Assembly (NCBI RefSeq): GCF_000980895.1
Contig: NZ_LAZX01000092.1
Location: 123,501 to 187,500, forward strand
DNA from: Sphingomonas sp. Ag1
GTDB taxonomy: Bacteria > Pseudomonadota > Alphaproteobacteria > Sphingomonadales > Sphingomonadaceae
Length of the DNA: 64,000 bases
Reading direction: 5' to 3'
The notes below the pieces were generated by a model that was not told the DNA's origin, searched no databases, and was given only the letters and a program-made list of their open reading frames with translations. Below are positions 1-8,924 of the stretch, one piece after another. Made by a program: the position numbers and the translations under genes. Every line of letters begins with the position of its first letter. The first letter of the stretch is position 1.

Positions 1-645
1 AAGCCTGCCCCGGCGGGCGCGGTGACGCTGAAGGCGATCGGCAACCAATGGTATTGGAGCTATCAGTATCCGGATCATGGCGGCGTCGAAATCACCGCCA
101 ACATGCTGAAGGAAAAGGACGAGGTCGCCGCTGGCGAGCGCTTCCGCACCGACGCTGACGGCCCCCGCCTGCTTGCCACCGACAACCGCGTCGTCCTGCC
201 GGTCGGCGTGCCGATCCGCCTCATCACCACGGCCAATGACGTGATCCACAGCTGGGCGATCCCGGCCTTCTGGATCAAGCTGGACGCCGTGCCGGGCCGC
301 CTCAACGAAACCAGCTTCACCATCGAGAAGCCGGGTGTCTATTTCGGCCAGTGCTCCGAACTGTGCGGCGCGCGCCACGCGTACATGCCGATCGCGGTCG
401 AAGCCGTCCCGCCGGCGCAGTTCGCGGCGTGGATCCGTTCCAAGGGTGGCTCGATGCCGGGTGCGGCGCAGCCGTCATCGGCCGAGATTCCGCAGCCGGG
501 CGCCGACAATTCGGCGAGCGTCGCGGCTGACGCGAACACCGCCGACATGATGACCGGCCCGACGCAGAACGCGACGGCCGAACCCGCCACCTCGCCTCAG
601 GGCGCCACCGGCAATCCGGGCGGCACCGGCGACACGGGACGCTGA
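1..645 (+). CDS. coxB: Cytochrome c oxidase subunit II, 3' part (5' end outside window)
   Basis: The reading frame is open from the first base, so the N-terminus (signal and two membrane helices) lies outside the window. The visible 214 residues form the periplasmic cupredoxin domain that accepts electrons from cytochrome c. The aromatic patch [12 protein letters not shown] is encoded near bases 40-75. The complete CuA site C-x3-C-x3-H-x2-M ([14 protein letters not shown]) is encoded at 346-387, with Cys codons at 352 and 364, His at 376 and Met at 385. The C-terminal tail of about 65 residues is Ala/Pro/Gly/Thr-rich and looks disordered, which is common in sphingomonads. coxA starts 5 bases after the stop, so the two are one operon. 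Identification is secure; only the start is missing. Confidence 0.97.
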   Translation, partial: KPAPAGAVTLKAIGNQWYWSYQYPDHGGVEITANMLKEKDEVAAGERFRTDADGPRLLATDNRVVLPVGVPIRLITTANDVIHSWAIPAFWIKLDAVPGRLNETSFTIEKPGVYFGQCSELCGARHAYMPIAVEAVPPAQFAAWIRSKGGSMPGAAQPSSAEIPQPGADNSASVAADANTADMMTGPTQNATAEPATSPQGATGNPGGTGDTGR

Positions 646-649
646 GACC

Positions 650-2329
650 ATGACCGATACCGCACTTCAACCATCCGCCTTCCAGGCGCATGACGATCAC
701 GCGCACCACCATGACGCGGATCACAAGCCGTCGTTCTTCGCGCGCTGGTTCATGTCGACGAACCACAAGGACATCGGCACGCTCTACCTGATCTTCGCGA
801 TCTTCGCGGGGATCATCGGCGGCGCGATTTCCGGCCTGATGCGCGTCGAGCTGCGCGATCCGGGCATCCAGTATCTGCCGACATGGCTCGCCATGCTGCA
901 TGGTCCTGGCACGTTCGACGACGCGCTTCACCTGTGGAACGTCCTGATCACCGCCCACGGTCTGATCATGGTGTTCTTCATGGTCATGCCGGCGATGATC
1001 GGTGGCTTCGGCAACTGGTTCGTCCCGCTCATGATCGGCGCGCCGGACATGGCGTTCCCGCGCATGAACAACATCAGCTTCTGGCTGCTGGTCCCATCGT
1101 TCATGCTGCTCCTTGCCTCGCCGTTCTTCGGCGCGGGCGCGGGCACCGGCTGGACCGTCTATGCGCCGCTTTCCACTTATGGTGAGCCGGGGCCGTCGGT
1201 CGACATGGCGATCCTGTCGCTGCACCTGTCGGGCGCCTCGTCGATCCTGGGTGCGATCAACTTCATCACCACCATCTTCAACATGCGCGCGCCGGGCATG
1301 ACGCTGCACAAGATGCCGCTGTTCGCCTGGTCGGTGCTGGTCACCGCGTTCCTGCTGCTCCTGTCGCTGCCGGTTCTCGCCGCGGCGATCACGATGCTGC
1401 TGACCGACCGTAACTTCGGCACGACCTTCTTCGATCCCGCCGGCGGCGGCGATCCGGTGCTCTATCAGCACCTGTTCTGGTTCTTCGGTCACCCCGAAGT
1501 GTACATCATGATCCTGCCGGGCTTCGGCATCATCAGCCACATCATCGCGACGTTCAGCCGCAAGCCGATCTTCGGCTACCTCGGCATGGCCTATGCGATG
1601 GTCGCGATCGGCGTCGTTGGGTTCGTCGTGTGGGCGCACCACATGTTCGCCACCGGCCTCAGCGTGAACACGAAGATGTACTTCACCGCGGCGACGATGG
1701 TGATCGCGGTGCCGACCGGCATCAAGATCTTCTCGTGGATCGCGACGATGTGGGGCGGCTCGCTCACCTTCAAGACCCCGATGGTCTGGGCGATCGGCTT
1801 CATCTTCATGTTCACCGTGGGCGGCGTGACGGGCGTCGTGCTCGCCAACGGCGGCGTCGACGATTACATGCACGACACCTATTACGTGGTGGCGCACTTC
1901 CACTACGTGCTGTCGCTGGGCGCGGTGTTCGCGCTGTTTGCGGGCTTCTACTACTGGTTCCCCAAGATGTCGGGGAAGATGTACAACGAGTTCCTCGGCC
2001 AGCTGCACTTCTGGGTGTTCTTCGTCGGTGTGAACATCCTGTTCTTCCCGATGCACTTCCTGGGCCTGCAGGGCATGCCGCGGCGCTACCCGGACTATCC
2101 GGACGCCTATGCCTATTGGAACCAGATCGCGACCCACGGCTATGAGATCATGGCGCTGGGCATGGTGATCTTCTTCATCAACCTGATCTGGTCGCTGGCG
2201 GCCGGCAAGAAGGCGCCCGACAACCCCTGGGGTGAAGGTGCGACGACGCTGGAGTGGACGCTGTCCTCGCCGCCGCCGTACCACCAGTTCGAGACGCTGC
2301 CGGTGATCGAGGACAGCAAGCACCATTGA
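650..2329 (+). CDS. coxA: Cytochrome c oxidase subunit I (aa3-type)
   Basis: The 559-residue catalytic subunit of the terminal oxidase in the inner membrane reduces O2 to water at the heme a3-CuB centre and pumps protons. Visible hallmarks are the histidine-rich N-terminal stretch, His103 in [11 protein letters not shown] (low-spin heme ligand), the CuB His281-x3-Tyr285 in GHPEVY, and the paired His416 and His418 in VAHFHYV (heme a3 and heme a ligands). About twelve hydrophobic helices are evident and the length is normal for the family. The ATG at 650 follows coxB closely. The gene is followed by a strong terminator at 2357-2390 and not by the heme O synthase/ctaG/coxC genes often found next in alphaproteobacteria. 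Confidence 0.98.
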   Translation: MTDTALQPSAFQAHDDHAHHHDADHKPSFFARWFMSTNHKDIGTLYLIFAIFAGIIGGAISGLMRVELRDPGIQYLPTWLAMLHGPGTFDDALHLWNVLITAHGLIMVFFMVMPAMIGGFGNWFVPLMIGAPDMAFPRMNNISFWLLVPSFMLLLASPFFGAGAGTGWTVYAPLSTYGEPGPSVDMAILSLHLSGASSILGAINFITTIFNMRAPGMTLHKMPLFAWSVLVTAFLLLLSLPVLAAAITMLLTDRNFGTTFFDPAGGGDPVLYQHLFWFFGHPEVYIMILPGFGIISHIIATFSRKPIFGYLGMAYAMVAIGVVGFVVWAHHMFATGLSVNTKMYFTAATMVIAVPTGIKIFSWIATMWGGSLTFKTPMVWAIGFIFMFTVGGVTGVVLANGGVDDYMHDTYYVVAHFHYVLSLGAVFALFAGFYYWFPKMSGKMYNEFLGQLHFWVFFVGVNILFFPMHFLGLQGMPRRYPDYPDAYAYWNQIATHGYEIMALGMVIFFINLIWSLAAGKKAPDNPWGEGATTLEWTLSSPPPYHQFETLPVIEDSKHH

Positions 2330-2356
2330 TCACCAGCCGTCACGGCACCAACGAAG

Positions 2357-2390
2357 CGCCCCGCGAGGAAACTCGCGGGGCGTTTTCGTT
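2357..2390 (+). terminator. Rho-independent terminator after coxBA
   Basis: A perfect 11-bp stem (CGCCCCGCGAG at 2357-2367 pairing with 2372-2382) is closed by a GAAA tetraloop and followed by TTTTCGTTT. It sits 27 bases after the coxA stop and ends the cox operon. The foreign-looking sequence starts immediately downstream. Confidence 0.93.
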
Positions 2391-2405
2391 TGGGGGAATG
2401 GCCAG

Positions 2406-2996
2406 GTGGCGCGCGCTGCTGGCGGCGGCACTGGCAGCATCATTGTTTCTGGAAGTTGGACCGTCTGCACTGAGGTCCCAAATATCGGGTTCAATGGGGG
2501 TGGTCAGGGCGGTGGCGGTGGAGGCGGAGGTGGAGCAGCACCACCACCGGTTACACCTACGCCGCAGAATGTTGCTCGAACTCGGATTTGCCGAGCGGGG
2601 AAACTACTCGCCGAAGTAGGAGATTTTACAACCGACCTAGGCTTAGGCATAGCAGGTACTGGTGCCGCCGTTGGAGGTGCTATCGGCGGGTTGCCCGGAG
2701 CTGTGGGTGGAGCCACACTACGTTTCGGGTTCGTTGGATCCGGGGGACTTGTATCAGCGACCGGGAACTTCGCGATGGACTTTGCTGGGAGAAACTACGG
2801 CCAAGGGACCGCCCGCGTTGTATTGAACGCCGCCGGGGGGCACCTCATCAGCAGGTTGTCCAATTCTGGCGTTGGTTCGTTCTTAAGCTCAAGCACAAGA
2901 AGTTTTATCTCTAAGTCGTTCGGAGAAGTGTACGGAGCTGTTATCGGCATGGCGTTAAATCCAGACTCACCTGTAAACTGCGAGGCAATCCAGTGA
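2406..2996 (+). CDS. Orphan Rhs/polymorphic-toxin-tail-like glycine-rich protein
   Basis: This is a 196-residue protein with a GTG start. The first 20 residues include GTGSIIVSGS, like the short linker that follows the core in Rhs-type proteins of sphingomonads (my recollection of that style, not a search). A poly-glycine run (about residues 32-43) and a PPPVTPTP linker follow. Then comes a hydrophobic glycine-zipper segment (about residues 77-115) and a Ser/Asn-rich C-terminus. There is no signal peptide and no enzyme motif. Base composition from about 2570 on is clearly AT-richer than the flanking core genes. The stop overlaps the start of the next gene by 4 bases. It may be the surviving C-terminal tail of a larger Rhs-like effector whose core is missing, or a genuine small gene; the toxin role is inference. 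The reading frame also runs open upstream of the GTG into the terminator region. Confidence 0.55.
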   Translation: MARAAGGGTGSIIVSGSWTVCTEVPNIGFNGGGQGGGGGGGGGAAPPPVTPTPQNVARTRICRAGKLLAEVGDFTTDLGLGIAGTGAAVGGAIGGLPGAVGGATLRFGFVGSGGLVSATGNFAMDFAGRNYGQGTARVVLNAAGGHLISRLSNSGVGSFLSSSTRSFISKSFGEVYGAVIGMALNPDSPVNCEAIQ

Positions 2997-3379
2997 CCAC
3001 CGAAAGTCGCGGCTCTGCACTATTAAAGAACTACATATCTGTGGCTGGTGGGTTTGCTTCCCTTGCCGCCCTGGTCTTTCTCTCGAAGACGTTTATCGAT
3101 AGTGAGGCGTATTCATACTTATCTGGTGTTGGGCTATTGGGACTGGCGTGCATTTTGTTGAAGATGTTGCGCATTAAGGTTTTAAGAGGACTTTTGCCTT
3201 ATATCTTCTCATTTGCTCTTTGCGCCGCGGTATTTCCGGCCAGCGATGCTTTCGGTGACACATTTCCTGATTTCACTCTATACGCTGGCTTTATAGGAAT
3301 GCTCATCGTCATCGCTGCCGTGCTATGGCGTGCTGCAACATACACCGGTGAGGCGGCACGGCGCGCTGAGAAGATATAG
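2993..3379 (+). CDS. Small multi-spanning membrane protein, possible immunity protein
   Basis: This is a 128-residue protein starting at GTG 2993 inside the last codons of the preceding gene, so the two are translationally coupled. It is almost entirely hydrophobic, with about four predicted membrane helices (roughly residues 14-31, 40-57, 66-83 and 93-111), and has a charged tail GEAARRAEKI. I recognise no family. Codon use is AT-rich like its partner and unlike the core genome. A membrane-embedded cognate immunity protein is what one would expect beside a membrane-active toxin tail. That role rests only on position and topology. Confidence 0.6.
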   Translation: MTTESRGSALLKNYISVAGGFASLAALVFLSKTFIDSEAYSYLSGVGLLGLACILLKMLRIKVLRGLLPYIFSFALCAAVFPASDAFGDTFPDFTLYAGFIGMLIVIAAVLWRAATYTGEAARRAEKI

Positions 3380-3414
3380 GCCGCAAAAGGACAAGGATGT
3401 AGATTGGAAGAAGG

Positions 3415-3593
3415 TTGGTCAGTGCGCTCCACGCGGCCGGCACCGGCAAGAAGGGCGCCCGCCACCTGTTCCGCCACACCTGCGCGACGCTGATGCTCGA
3501 AGGCGGCGCCGACATCCGCTACATCCAGGCGATGTTCGGCCATGCCGAGCTGTCGACGACCCAGATCTACATCCAGGTGAGCATCCGCACCTC
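3415..3593 (+). pseudogene. Tyrosine recombinase (phage-type integrase) C-terminal remnant
   Basis: About 58 residues match the C-terminal catalytic part of tyrosine site-specific recombinases. They contain the H-x-x-R box ([18 protein letters not shown]), the GH box ([11 protein letters not shown]) and the nucleophile tyrosine in [10 protein letters not shown]. The N-terminal domain and the first catalytic arginine are gone. After QVSIR the frame continues into unrelated residues, and the family's usual C-terminal tail is replaced by a phosphopantetheinyl-transferase fragment in another frame. It cannot encode a working recombinase. It marks past mobile-element activity beside tRNA-Phe. Confidence 0.85.
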
Positions 3594-3935
3594 TACCGGG
3601 GCTTGGGGATCGATCTGGAGCGGGTCGGCCGCGTCACAGAGAACCTGTGGGCCTATCTTTTCGATACAGAGGAGCGCCAGTGGCTGATGGAGGCGCCTCC
3701 AACTGCTCGGCAAGAGCGCGCAACAATCCTCTTCAGTGCGAAAGAGAGTTTCTACAAGGCGCAGTTCAGTTGGCGCCGCCGCTGGCTCGACTTCAGGGAC
3801 GTTCATGTCGTCGTGGAAGGCGAGCGGCTTTGGGTTTGGGACCTAACCGAGCCGGGCAGCCTTCCGTACGCCGGGCGGCAAGCCTCGACGCTTGAGCTTG
3901 TCGCCACCACGTTCTGCTGCACTCGCGAGCTCTGA
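3582..3935 (+). pseudogene. 4'-phosphopantetheinyl transferase (EntD/Sfp-like) C-terminal remnant
   Basis: Read in the third frame, about 117 codons contain the two signature motifs of the superfamily: GIDLE (Mg/CoA-binding) at about 3609-3623 and FSAKESFYKAQF at about 3732-3767. Intact family members are about 200-230 residues and have an N-terminal half that is missing here. There is no start codon in a sensible place, because the fragment is joined directly to the recombinase remnant. It would have activated carrier proteins of siderophore or polyketide pathways. No carrier-protein gene is nearby. I read it as a broken piece left by a deletion or recombination. Confidence 0.72.
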
Positions 3936-4307
3936 CGGCGCACCTTGCCTGAGGAACCGAAGCTTCAGCTGGATCGCGCTGTAGTTTTGGCGCAATGTCG
4001 CTGGCCGACAGTCCGGATCCGCCAACTTGCAGAAGAAAGCGGACGATCCCCATCAGGGTTCGCTGCGACGCTGCAGCGTGGAACGTCGTTGCAAAGTCGT
4101 TCTCTTCCCCAGTGCCTTGATGCGACACATCGTGCTGCGGGGCGCGCCGAAAGGATGTGTCAATCATAACTCGATGGGTAGGCATCGACGCGATCGCTTG
4201 GAACCCGCCGCGAGATTCTGGCCTTGGTGCGCCCTAGATGGCCAGAAGCTGCACCATAGGCGAGCTTAGGTGCAGCTTTGAAGAAGGCGATCATGTCAGG
4301 AAGAAGA
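3936..4307. other. Gene-free remnant DNA between the relics and tRNA-Phe
   Basis: In 372 bases I find no supportable gene. The open frames on both strands are short, lack ribosome-binding sites and have low-complexity, Arg-rich translations. The stretch is less GC-rich than the core genome. No copy of the tRNA-Phe 3' end (an attachment-site repeat) was visible here or near 2400, so element boundaries cannot be set. Confidence 0.6.
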
Positions 4308-4383
4308 TGGTGCCCAGGGACGGGATCGAACCGCCGACACTGCGATTTTCAGTCGCATGCTCTACCAACTGAGCTACCTGGGC
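4308..4383 (-). tRNA. tRNA-Phe (anticodon GAA)
   Basis: Read on the minus strand this is a 76-nt cloverleaf. It has acceptor arm GCCCAGG pairing with CCTGGGC, D-arm GCTC/GAGC, anticodon stem TGCGA/TCGCA with loop CTGAAAA (anticodon GAA), a T-arm with TTCGATC, discriminator A and an encoded CCA. Its 5' end is 30 bases after the yacG stop, so it may be processed from the maf-RNase E/G-yacG transcript. Its 3' end faces the degraded island at 2.4-4.3 kb, the usual geometry for integrase-mediated insertion at tRNA genes. Confidence 0.97.
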
Positions 4384-4413
4384 ACACCGACAGAACGTCG
4401 GGGAGCGGTCCCC

Positions 4414-4584
4414 CTAATCGGCTGAAGCGCCGCTGTCCAGCCCATCCGGGTCAATCTGTCGCCCGGGAATGCGATATCCTTCACCCAGCCATTGCAGCAG
4501 GTCGCGATCCTTGCATCGGCGGGAGCAGAACGGGGCATTGGCGGCGTCGCTGGGCTGCGCGCACAGGGGGCAGGTGTCGGTCAT
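4414..4584 (-). CDS. yacG: DNA gyrase inhibitor / zinc-binding protein YacG
   Basis: This is a 56-residue protein. It has a treble-clef zinc site: CPLC (Cys5, Cys8) and, after a short loop, C-x3-C (CSRRC, Cys20 and Cys24). These are followed by the typical KDRDLLQWLGEGYRIPG stretch. The family binds GyrB and inhibits gyrase in E. coli. The ATG overlaps the stop of the upstream RNase E/G gene by 4 bases (ATGA), so it is translationally coupled. The order maf, RNase E/G, yacG, tRNA-Phe is familiar from sphingomonads. The length is slightly shorter than the 60-65 residues usual in the family. Confidence 0.93.
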   Translation of the reverse strand: MTDTCPLCAQPSDAANAPFCSRRCKDRDLLQWLGEGYRIPGRQIDPDGLDSGASAD

Positions 4585-5507
4585 TCGTCGAATATGGGAA
4601 CGCGCCCGGTGCGTTGCAGCAGGGCGGCGAGCCAGTCGGGGCGGGCAAGGATTCGCGCGCGTACTGCCGGCGGCAGGCGGAAGCGGTTAGGGGAGGACGC
4701 TGGCGTGCGCTCGATCTGGCGCAGCGCTGCCCGTGCCGCGGCACCGACGGGGTCTGCGCGAAGCACTTCGGGCAGCGAGGGGCGCGACCGGCCGCGCACG
4801 ATCTGCAGGAAGCCGAAGCCGTTGACGGCGGTACGCTCGAACGGCTGCGTTAGCCGCGAGTCGATCGCCGCGGCCACCGCCTGCCGCGCCTCGCGCCCCG
4901 CCAGCGTCGGAAAGTCGATCCCGATCGATCCACCGATGTCGAGCCGCTCGATCGCGGCGGCAACCGCGGCCGCGGCGCACACCGCCAGCGCGTCGAGCGG
5001 CGGATCGCCATCGACGTCGAACAGCGCCATTGCCGGCGTCGGCCAGAAGCGCAGCATGCCGCCCGGGAAGGGGATGTCGCCCGTCACCGCTTCCTCCAGC
5101 ACCTCGGACCATCCCGCAGCCTCCAGCGCGTCCGGTTCGTGCGCCCGCAACGTGCGGACCGGTGCGTCGCGTAGCCGCTCCAGCAGCGTCGGGGCGGGGC
5201 AGGGGGCCGCATCGGTGATCCGGCCCCGCGGCGGCTTGGGGCGGCCGGGCTCGGGGATGGCGCCGCGCGTCACCTCGACCCGAACCGCCGCACCCAGCGT
5301 CGCCCCAGCGGCGGGGCGGACCAGCGCTATGTCCTCGCCGGAGTCGAGCCGGGCAAGGTCGCGTTCGATGAGGCGGGCGGGCGCGATCAGCCCGGGTTGC
5401 GGGCCGGCATCGTCGCACGCGATGCGGGCGCGGAGAATATGGCCGTCATCGTCGATCAGGGCGGCGCGCTGCTCGCCGATCCCCGCTTCGTACAGCCACT
5501 CAGCCAA
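4581..5507 (-). CDS. Ribonuclease E/G family protein (short form)
   Basis: The protein has 308 residues, considerably shorter than E. coli RNase G (about 490). It keeps the catalytic core signatures ALFDVDGD (Asp164 and Asp166, corresponding to the IDVNSG metal-binding motif) and GGSIGIDFP (residues 192-200, with the second metal-ligand Asp198). The N-terminal S1 domain is reduced or lost, and the zinc-link region is not obvious. It is expected to be a 5'-end-dependent endoribonuclease for rRNA or mRNA processing, although activity of the short form is inferred. It overlaps maf by 8 bases upstream and yacG by 4 downstream, so it lies inside one operon. Confidence 0.87.
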   Translation of the reverse strand: MAEWLYEAGIGEQRAALIDDDGHILRARIACDDAGPQPGLIAPARLIERDLARLDSGEDIALVRPAAGATLGAAVRVEVTRGAIPEPGRPKPPRGRITDAAPCPAPTLLERLRDAPVRTLRAHEPDALEAAGWSEVLEEAVTGDIPFPGGMLRFWPTPAMALFDVDGDPPLDALAVCAAAAVAAAIERLDIGGSIGIDFPTLAGREARQAVAAAIDSRLTQPFERTAVNGFGFLQIVRGRSRPSLPEVLRADPVGAAARAALRQIERTPASSPNRFRLPPAVRARILARPDWLAALLQRTGRVPIFDE

Positions 5508-6075
5508 GGATCACGCCGGCCGTGGCCAGCAGCGTGCGCGTTTCGAACAGCGGCAGGCCGACGACGCCGGAATAGGAGCCGTCGATCCGGCGTACATAGG
5601 CCTCCGCGCGGCCCTGGATGGCATAGCCGCCTGCCTTGCCCAGCCCCTCTCCGCTCGCGACATAGCTGCGGATCTCCGCCTCCGTCAGCGGCTTGAACGC
5701 GACCATCGTGTCGGAGAGCCGCGTGCGCATCGTGCCCTCGCAGTCGACGACGATCACGGCGGACAGGCAATGGTGACGCCGGCCCGACAGGAGCCGCAGC
5801 ATCCGCGCGAGATCGTCCTCGTCGGCGGGCTTGCCAAGGATGCGGGGTCCGACTGCGATGCTGGTGTCAGCGGCCAGCACGACCTCGCCGTCGCGGCGTG
5901 GCACCGCGGCTGCCTTGGCGGCAGCGACGCGCAGGACATAGTCGCGCGGGCGTTCCGCCTTCAGCGGCGTCTCATCGACGTCGGGCGCGACCACGCGCGC
6001 GGGCACGACGCCGATCTGCGCCAGCAGCGCGAGGCGCCGCGGCGAAGCGGAGGCAAGGATCAGATCGGCCGCCAT
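5500..6075 (-). CDS. maf: Maf-family nucleoside triphosphate pyrophosphatase
   Basis: The 191-residue protein hydrolyses non-canonical or modified nucleoside triphosphates (dTTP/UTP or m7GTP-type, depending on subgroup) to the monophosphate. The family signatures are present: the N-terminal LASASPRR (residues 7-14), the AADTSIAV loop with the base-catalytic Asp near residue 70, GKAGGYAIQG, and the closing GSYSGVVGLPLFET. It is full length. It is co-transcribed with the RNase E/G and yacG genes downstream; infA lies upstream on the same strand with a 31-bp gap, an arrangement well conserved in alphaproteobacteria. Confidence 0.93.
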   Translation of the reverse strand: MAADLILASASPRRLALLAQIGVVPARVVAPDVDETPLKAERPRDYVLRVAAAKAAAVPRRDGEVVLAADTSIAVGPRILGKPADEDDLARMLRLLSGRRHHCLSAVIVVDCEGTMRTRLSDTMVAFKPLTEAEIRSYVASGEGLGKAGGYAIQGRAEAYVRRIDGSYSGVVGLPLFETRTLLATAGVILG

Positions 6076-6106
6076 GCGCCGACCCCCGTTACGTTACAGG
6101 CCGCGC

Positions 6107-6352
6107 TTATTGCGGGCCGGGGCCGCCACGGCCGGGCATGAAGCGGTAGGTGATGCGCCCCTTGGTCAGATCATAAGGGGTCAGCTCGACGAGCACTTCG
6201 TCACCGACCAGCACGCGGATGCGGTTCTTGCGCATCTTGCCTGCCGTATGGCCGAGGATCTCGTGATCGTTCTCCAGCCGGACGCGGAACATGGCGTTGG
6301 GCAGGAGCTCGACCACCTGGCCGCGCATTTCGAGGAGTTCTTCTTTCGCCAA
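6107..6352 (-). CDS. infA: Translation initiation factor IF-1
   Basis: This is an 81-residue OB-fold protein that binds the ribosomal A site during initiation. The sequence from [17 protein letters not shown] to [14 protein letters not shown] matches IF-1 throughout, with a short GGPGPQ tail. There is no ATG at the family start. The codon before AKEE is TTG (6352-6350), preceded by an AGAAAG-like weak ribosome-binding site, and I take it as the start. An in-frame upstream ATG at 6478 would add 42 Arg/Pro-rich residues not seen in IF-1, so I reject it. E. coli infC also uses a rare start codon, so a weak start may be regulatory here. Confidence 0.93.
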   Translation of the reverse strand: MAKEELLEMRGQVVELLPNAMFRVRLENDHEILGHTAGKMRKNRIRVLVGDEVLVELTPYDLTKGRITYRFMPGRGGPGPQ

Positions 6353-6477
6353 AAAATCGATCTTTCTGCGGATAAGGGCGCGCGGGCGCTTAGCCGAAGC
6401 AACGCCAAAAGAAAAGGCGCGCGGCGAAAGCGCAGGCGGCAACGCAGCCAAAATGTGACTGGGCGGGGAATGTTTCA

Positions 6478-6527
6478 ACCACCGTGGCGCAATTGCCGCG
6501 GTGGTGCCGGTCGGTGGCGACCGGCAC
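6478..6527 (-). terminator. Tandem hairpins between 3-hydroxyacyl-CoA dehydrogenase gene and infA
   Basis: Two adjoining inverted repeats are present. At 6504-6527 a perfect 10-bp stem (GTGCCGGTCG and its complement) is closed by GTGG. At 6478-6505 an 11-bp stem with one G-U pair is closed by GCAATT. They start 9 bases past the stop of the gene at 6536 and precede the infA leader. No T-tract follows, so termination is likely but not proven; they could also shape the infA leader. Confidence 0.55.
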
Positions 6528-6535
6528 GCCAGCGC

Positions 6536-7405
<870 letters not shown>

Positions 7406-7563
7406 GATTGTCTTCCCTTGTTCGAACTCACGAGGGGAGCGCTCTAGCCGCTTGTGACACGATTTGTCGAAGCGGGAATCAACGACGGGTGCGGTTCGGC
7501 GTGCGGCGCAGCCCGGTCAGGAAGCGGAAAGGAGAGCGTGCCGCTCCCCGTCTTGATTGTCGC

Positions 7564-8808
7564 TCAGGCGGCCTTGCGCAGGTCCAGCCGGTCCCAGATC
7601 TCGACCAAGGCGTCGGTCAGTTCCTGCATCATTGCTTCGCTGTGCGCCGGCCCCGGCGTGAAGCGCAGCCGCTCGGTGCCGCGCGGCACGGTCGGGTAAT
7701 TGATCGGCTGAACGTAGATGCCGTATTCGGCCAGCAGTACGTCGCTGATCTTCTTCGCCTTCACCGGATCGCCGACCATCACCGGCACGATATGCGTGTC
7801 GCCGATCATCACCGGCAGGCCGGCCTCGGTCATCATTTCCTTCAATCGTGCAGCGGCGGCCTGCTGGCCCTCGCGCTCGACCGAGGAGCTCTTGAGGTGG
7901 CGCACGCTCGCCAGCACGCCGGCGACCAACACGGGCGAGAGCGAGGTGGTGAAGATGAAGCCGGGCGCATAGCTGCGGATGACGTCGATGATCGTCTTGT
8001 CCGCGGCGATATAGCCGCCCATCACGCCGAACGCCTTGCCCAGCGTGCCCTCGATGATGGTCAGCCGGTGCGCGACCTCGTCACGCTCCGAAATGCCGCC
8101 GCCGCGCGCGCCGTACATGCCCACGGCATGGACTTCGTCGAGATAGGTGAGCGCATTATACTTGTCGGCGAGGTCACAGATCGCCGCGATCGGGGCGACA
8201 TCGCCCTCCATCGAATAGACGCTCTCGAACGCGATCAGCTTGGGCGTCGCGGGATCGTCGGCGGCGAGCAGTTCCTCGAGATGCGCCAGGTCATTGTGGC
8301 GGAACACGCGCTTCTCGCAGCCCGCGTTGCGGATGCCGGCGATCATCGAGGCGTGATTCAGTTCGTCGGAATAGATGATGCAACCCGGCAGCACTTTGGC
8401 CAGCGTCGCCAGCGTCGCTTCGTTGGAAACATAGCCCGACGTGAACAGCAGCGCGCCTTCCTTGCCGTGTAGGTCGGCGAGCTCGGCCTCCAGGTCGACA
8501 TGGTAATGCGTGTTGCCACCGATGTTGCGCGTGCCGCCGGAGCCCGCGCCGACATCGTGCAGCGCCTCTTCCATCGCCGCGATCACCTTGGGGTGCTGCC
8601 CCATCGCGAGATAATCGTTGGAGCACCAGACGGTGATCGGCTTCGGGCCATTGTGGCCGGCGAAGCACCGCGCGCTGGGATAATGGCCCTTGTTGCGCAG
8701 GATATCGATGAAGACGCGGTAACGGCCTTCGGCGTGGAGACGGTCGATCGCCTGCGAAAAGGCGCGGGTGTAATCGACCGGCTTGGCCGAAAGAGCGTCG
8801 ATGGACAT
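7564..8808 (-). CDS. hemA: 5-aminolevulinate synthase
   Basis: The 414-residue PLP enzyme condenses glycine and succinyl-CoA to 5-aminolevulinate, the first step of heme synthesis in alphaproteobacteria (C4 pathway). Visible features are [10 protein letters not shown] (89-98), [15 protein letters not shown], the cofactor Asp in DEVHAVG (224-230), the Schiff-base Lys258 in EGTLGKAFG, and the C-terminal [10 protein letters not shown]. It is full length and starts at ATG 8808. There is no neighbouring heme gene. Its presence fits the heme demand of the coxBA oxidase at the left edge. Confidence 0.97.
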   Translation of the reverse strand: MSIDALSAKPVDYTRAFSQAIDRLHAEGRYRVFIDILRNKGHYPSARCFAGHNGPKPITVWCSNDYLAMGQHPKVIAAMEEALHDVGAGSGGTRNIGGNTHYHVDLEAELADLHGKEGALLFTSGYVSNEATLATLAKVLPGCIIYSDELNHASMIAGIRNAGCEKRVFRHNDLAHLEELLAADDPATPKLIAFESVYSMEGDVAPIAAICDLADKYNALTYLDEVHAVGMYGARGGGISERDEVAHRLTIIEGTLGKAFGVMGGYIAADKTIIDVIRSYAPGFIFTTSLSPVLVAGVLASVRHLKSSSVEREGQQAAAARLKEMMTEAGLPVMIGDTHIVPVMVGDPVKAKKISDVLLAEYGIYVQPINYPTVPRGTERLRFTPGPAHSEAMMQELTDALVEIWDRLDLRKAA

Positions 8809-8924
8809 GCGGGCGCACTTACTCTCCCCAACCCGCAGTTTCCAGCGGATTCGGGCTTTTTCAGTGATCGGCCGGGTCGCTAACTCGGCTCCGCGGCATC
8901 GGTTCCCGCCGGCATGTGGCGGAA

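Noticed and set aside
317..2326. Very long minus-strand open frame opposite coxA
   Set aside because: Its translation is His/Arg/Asp-rich low-complexity typical of the antisense of a GC-rich gene; coxA on the plus strand is unmistakable.
2504..2545. GGN repeat tract considered as a mobile or regulatory repeat
   Set aside because: It is simply the coding sequence of the poly-glycine linker in the frame of the gene at 2406.
3793..4185. Minus-strand 130-codon frame considered as a transposase remnant
   Set aside because: No transposase motif could be named and it overlaps the phosphopantetheinyl-transferase remnant in antisense.
4311..4340. Attachment-site duplicate of the tRNA-Phe 3' end
   Set aside because: No second copy of the tRNA 3' end was found by eye between 2390 and 4300, so no att site is claimed.
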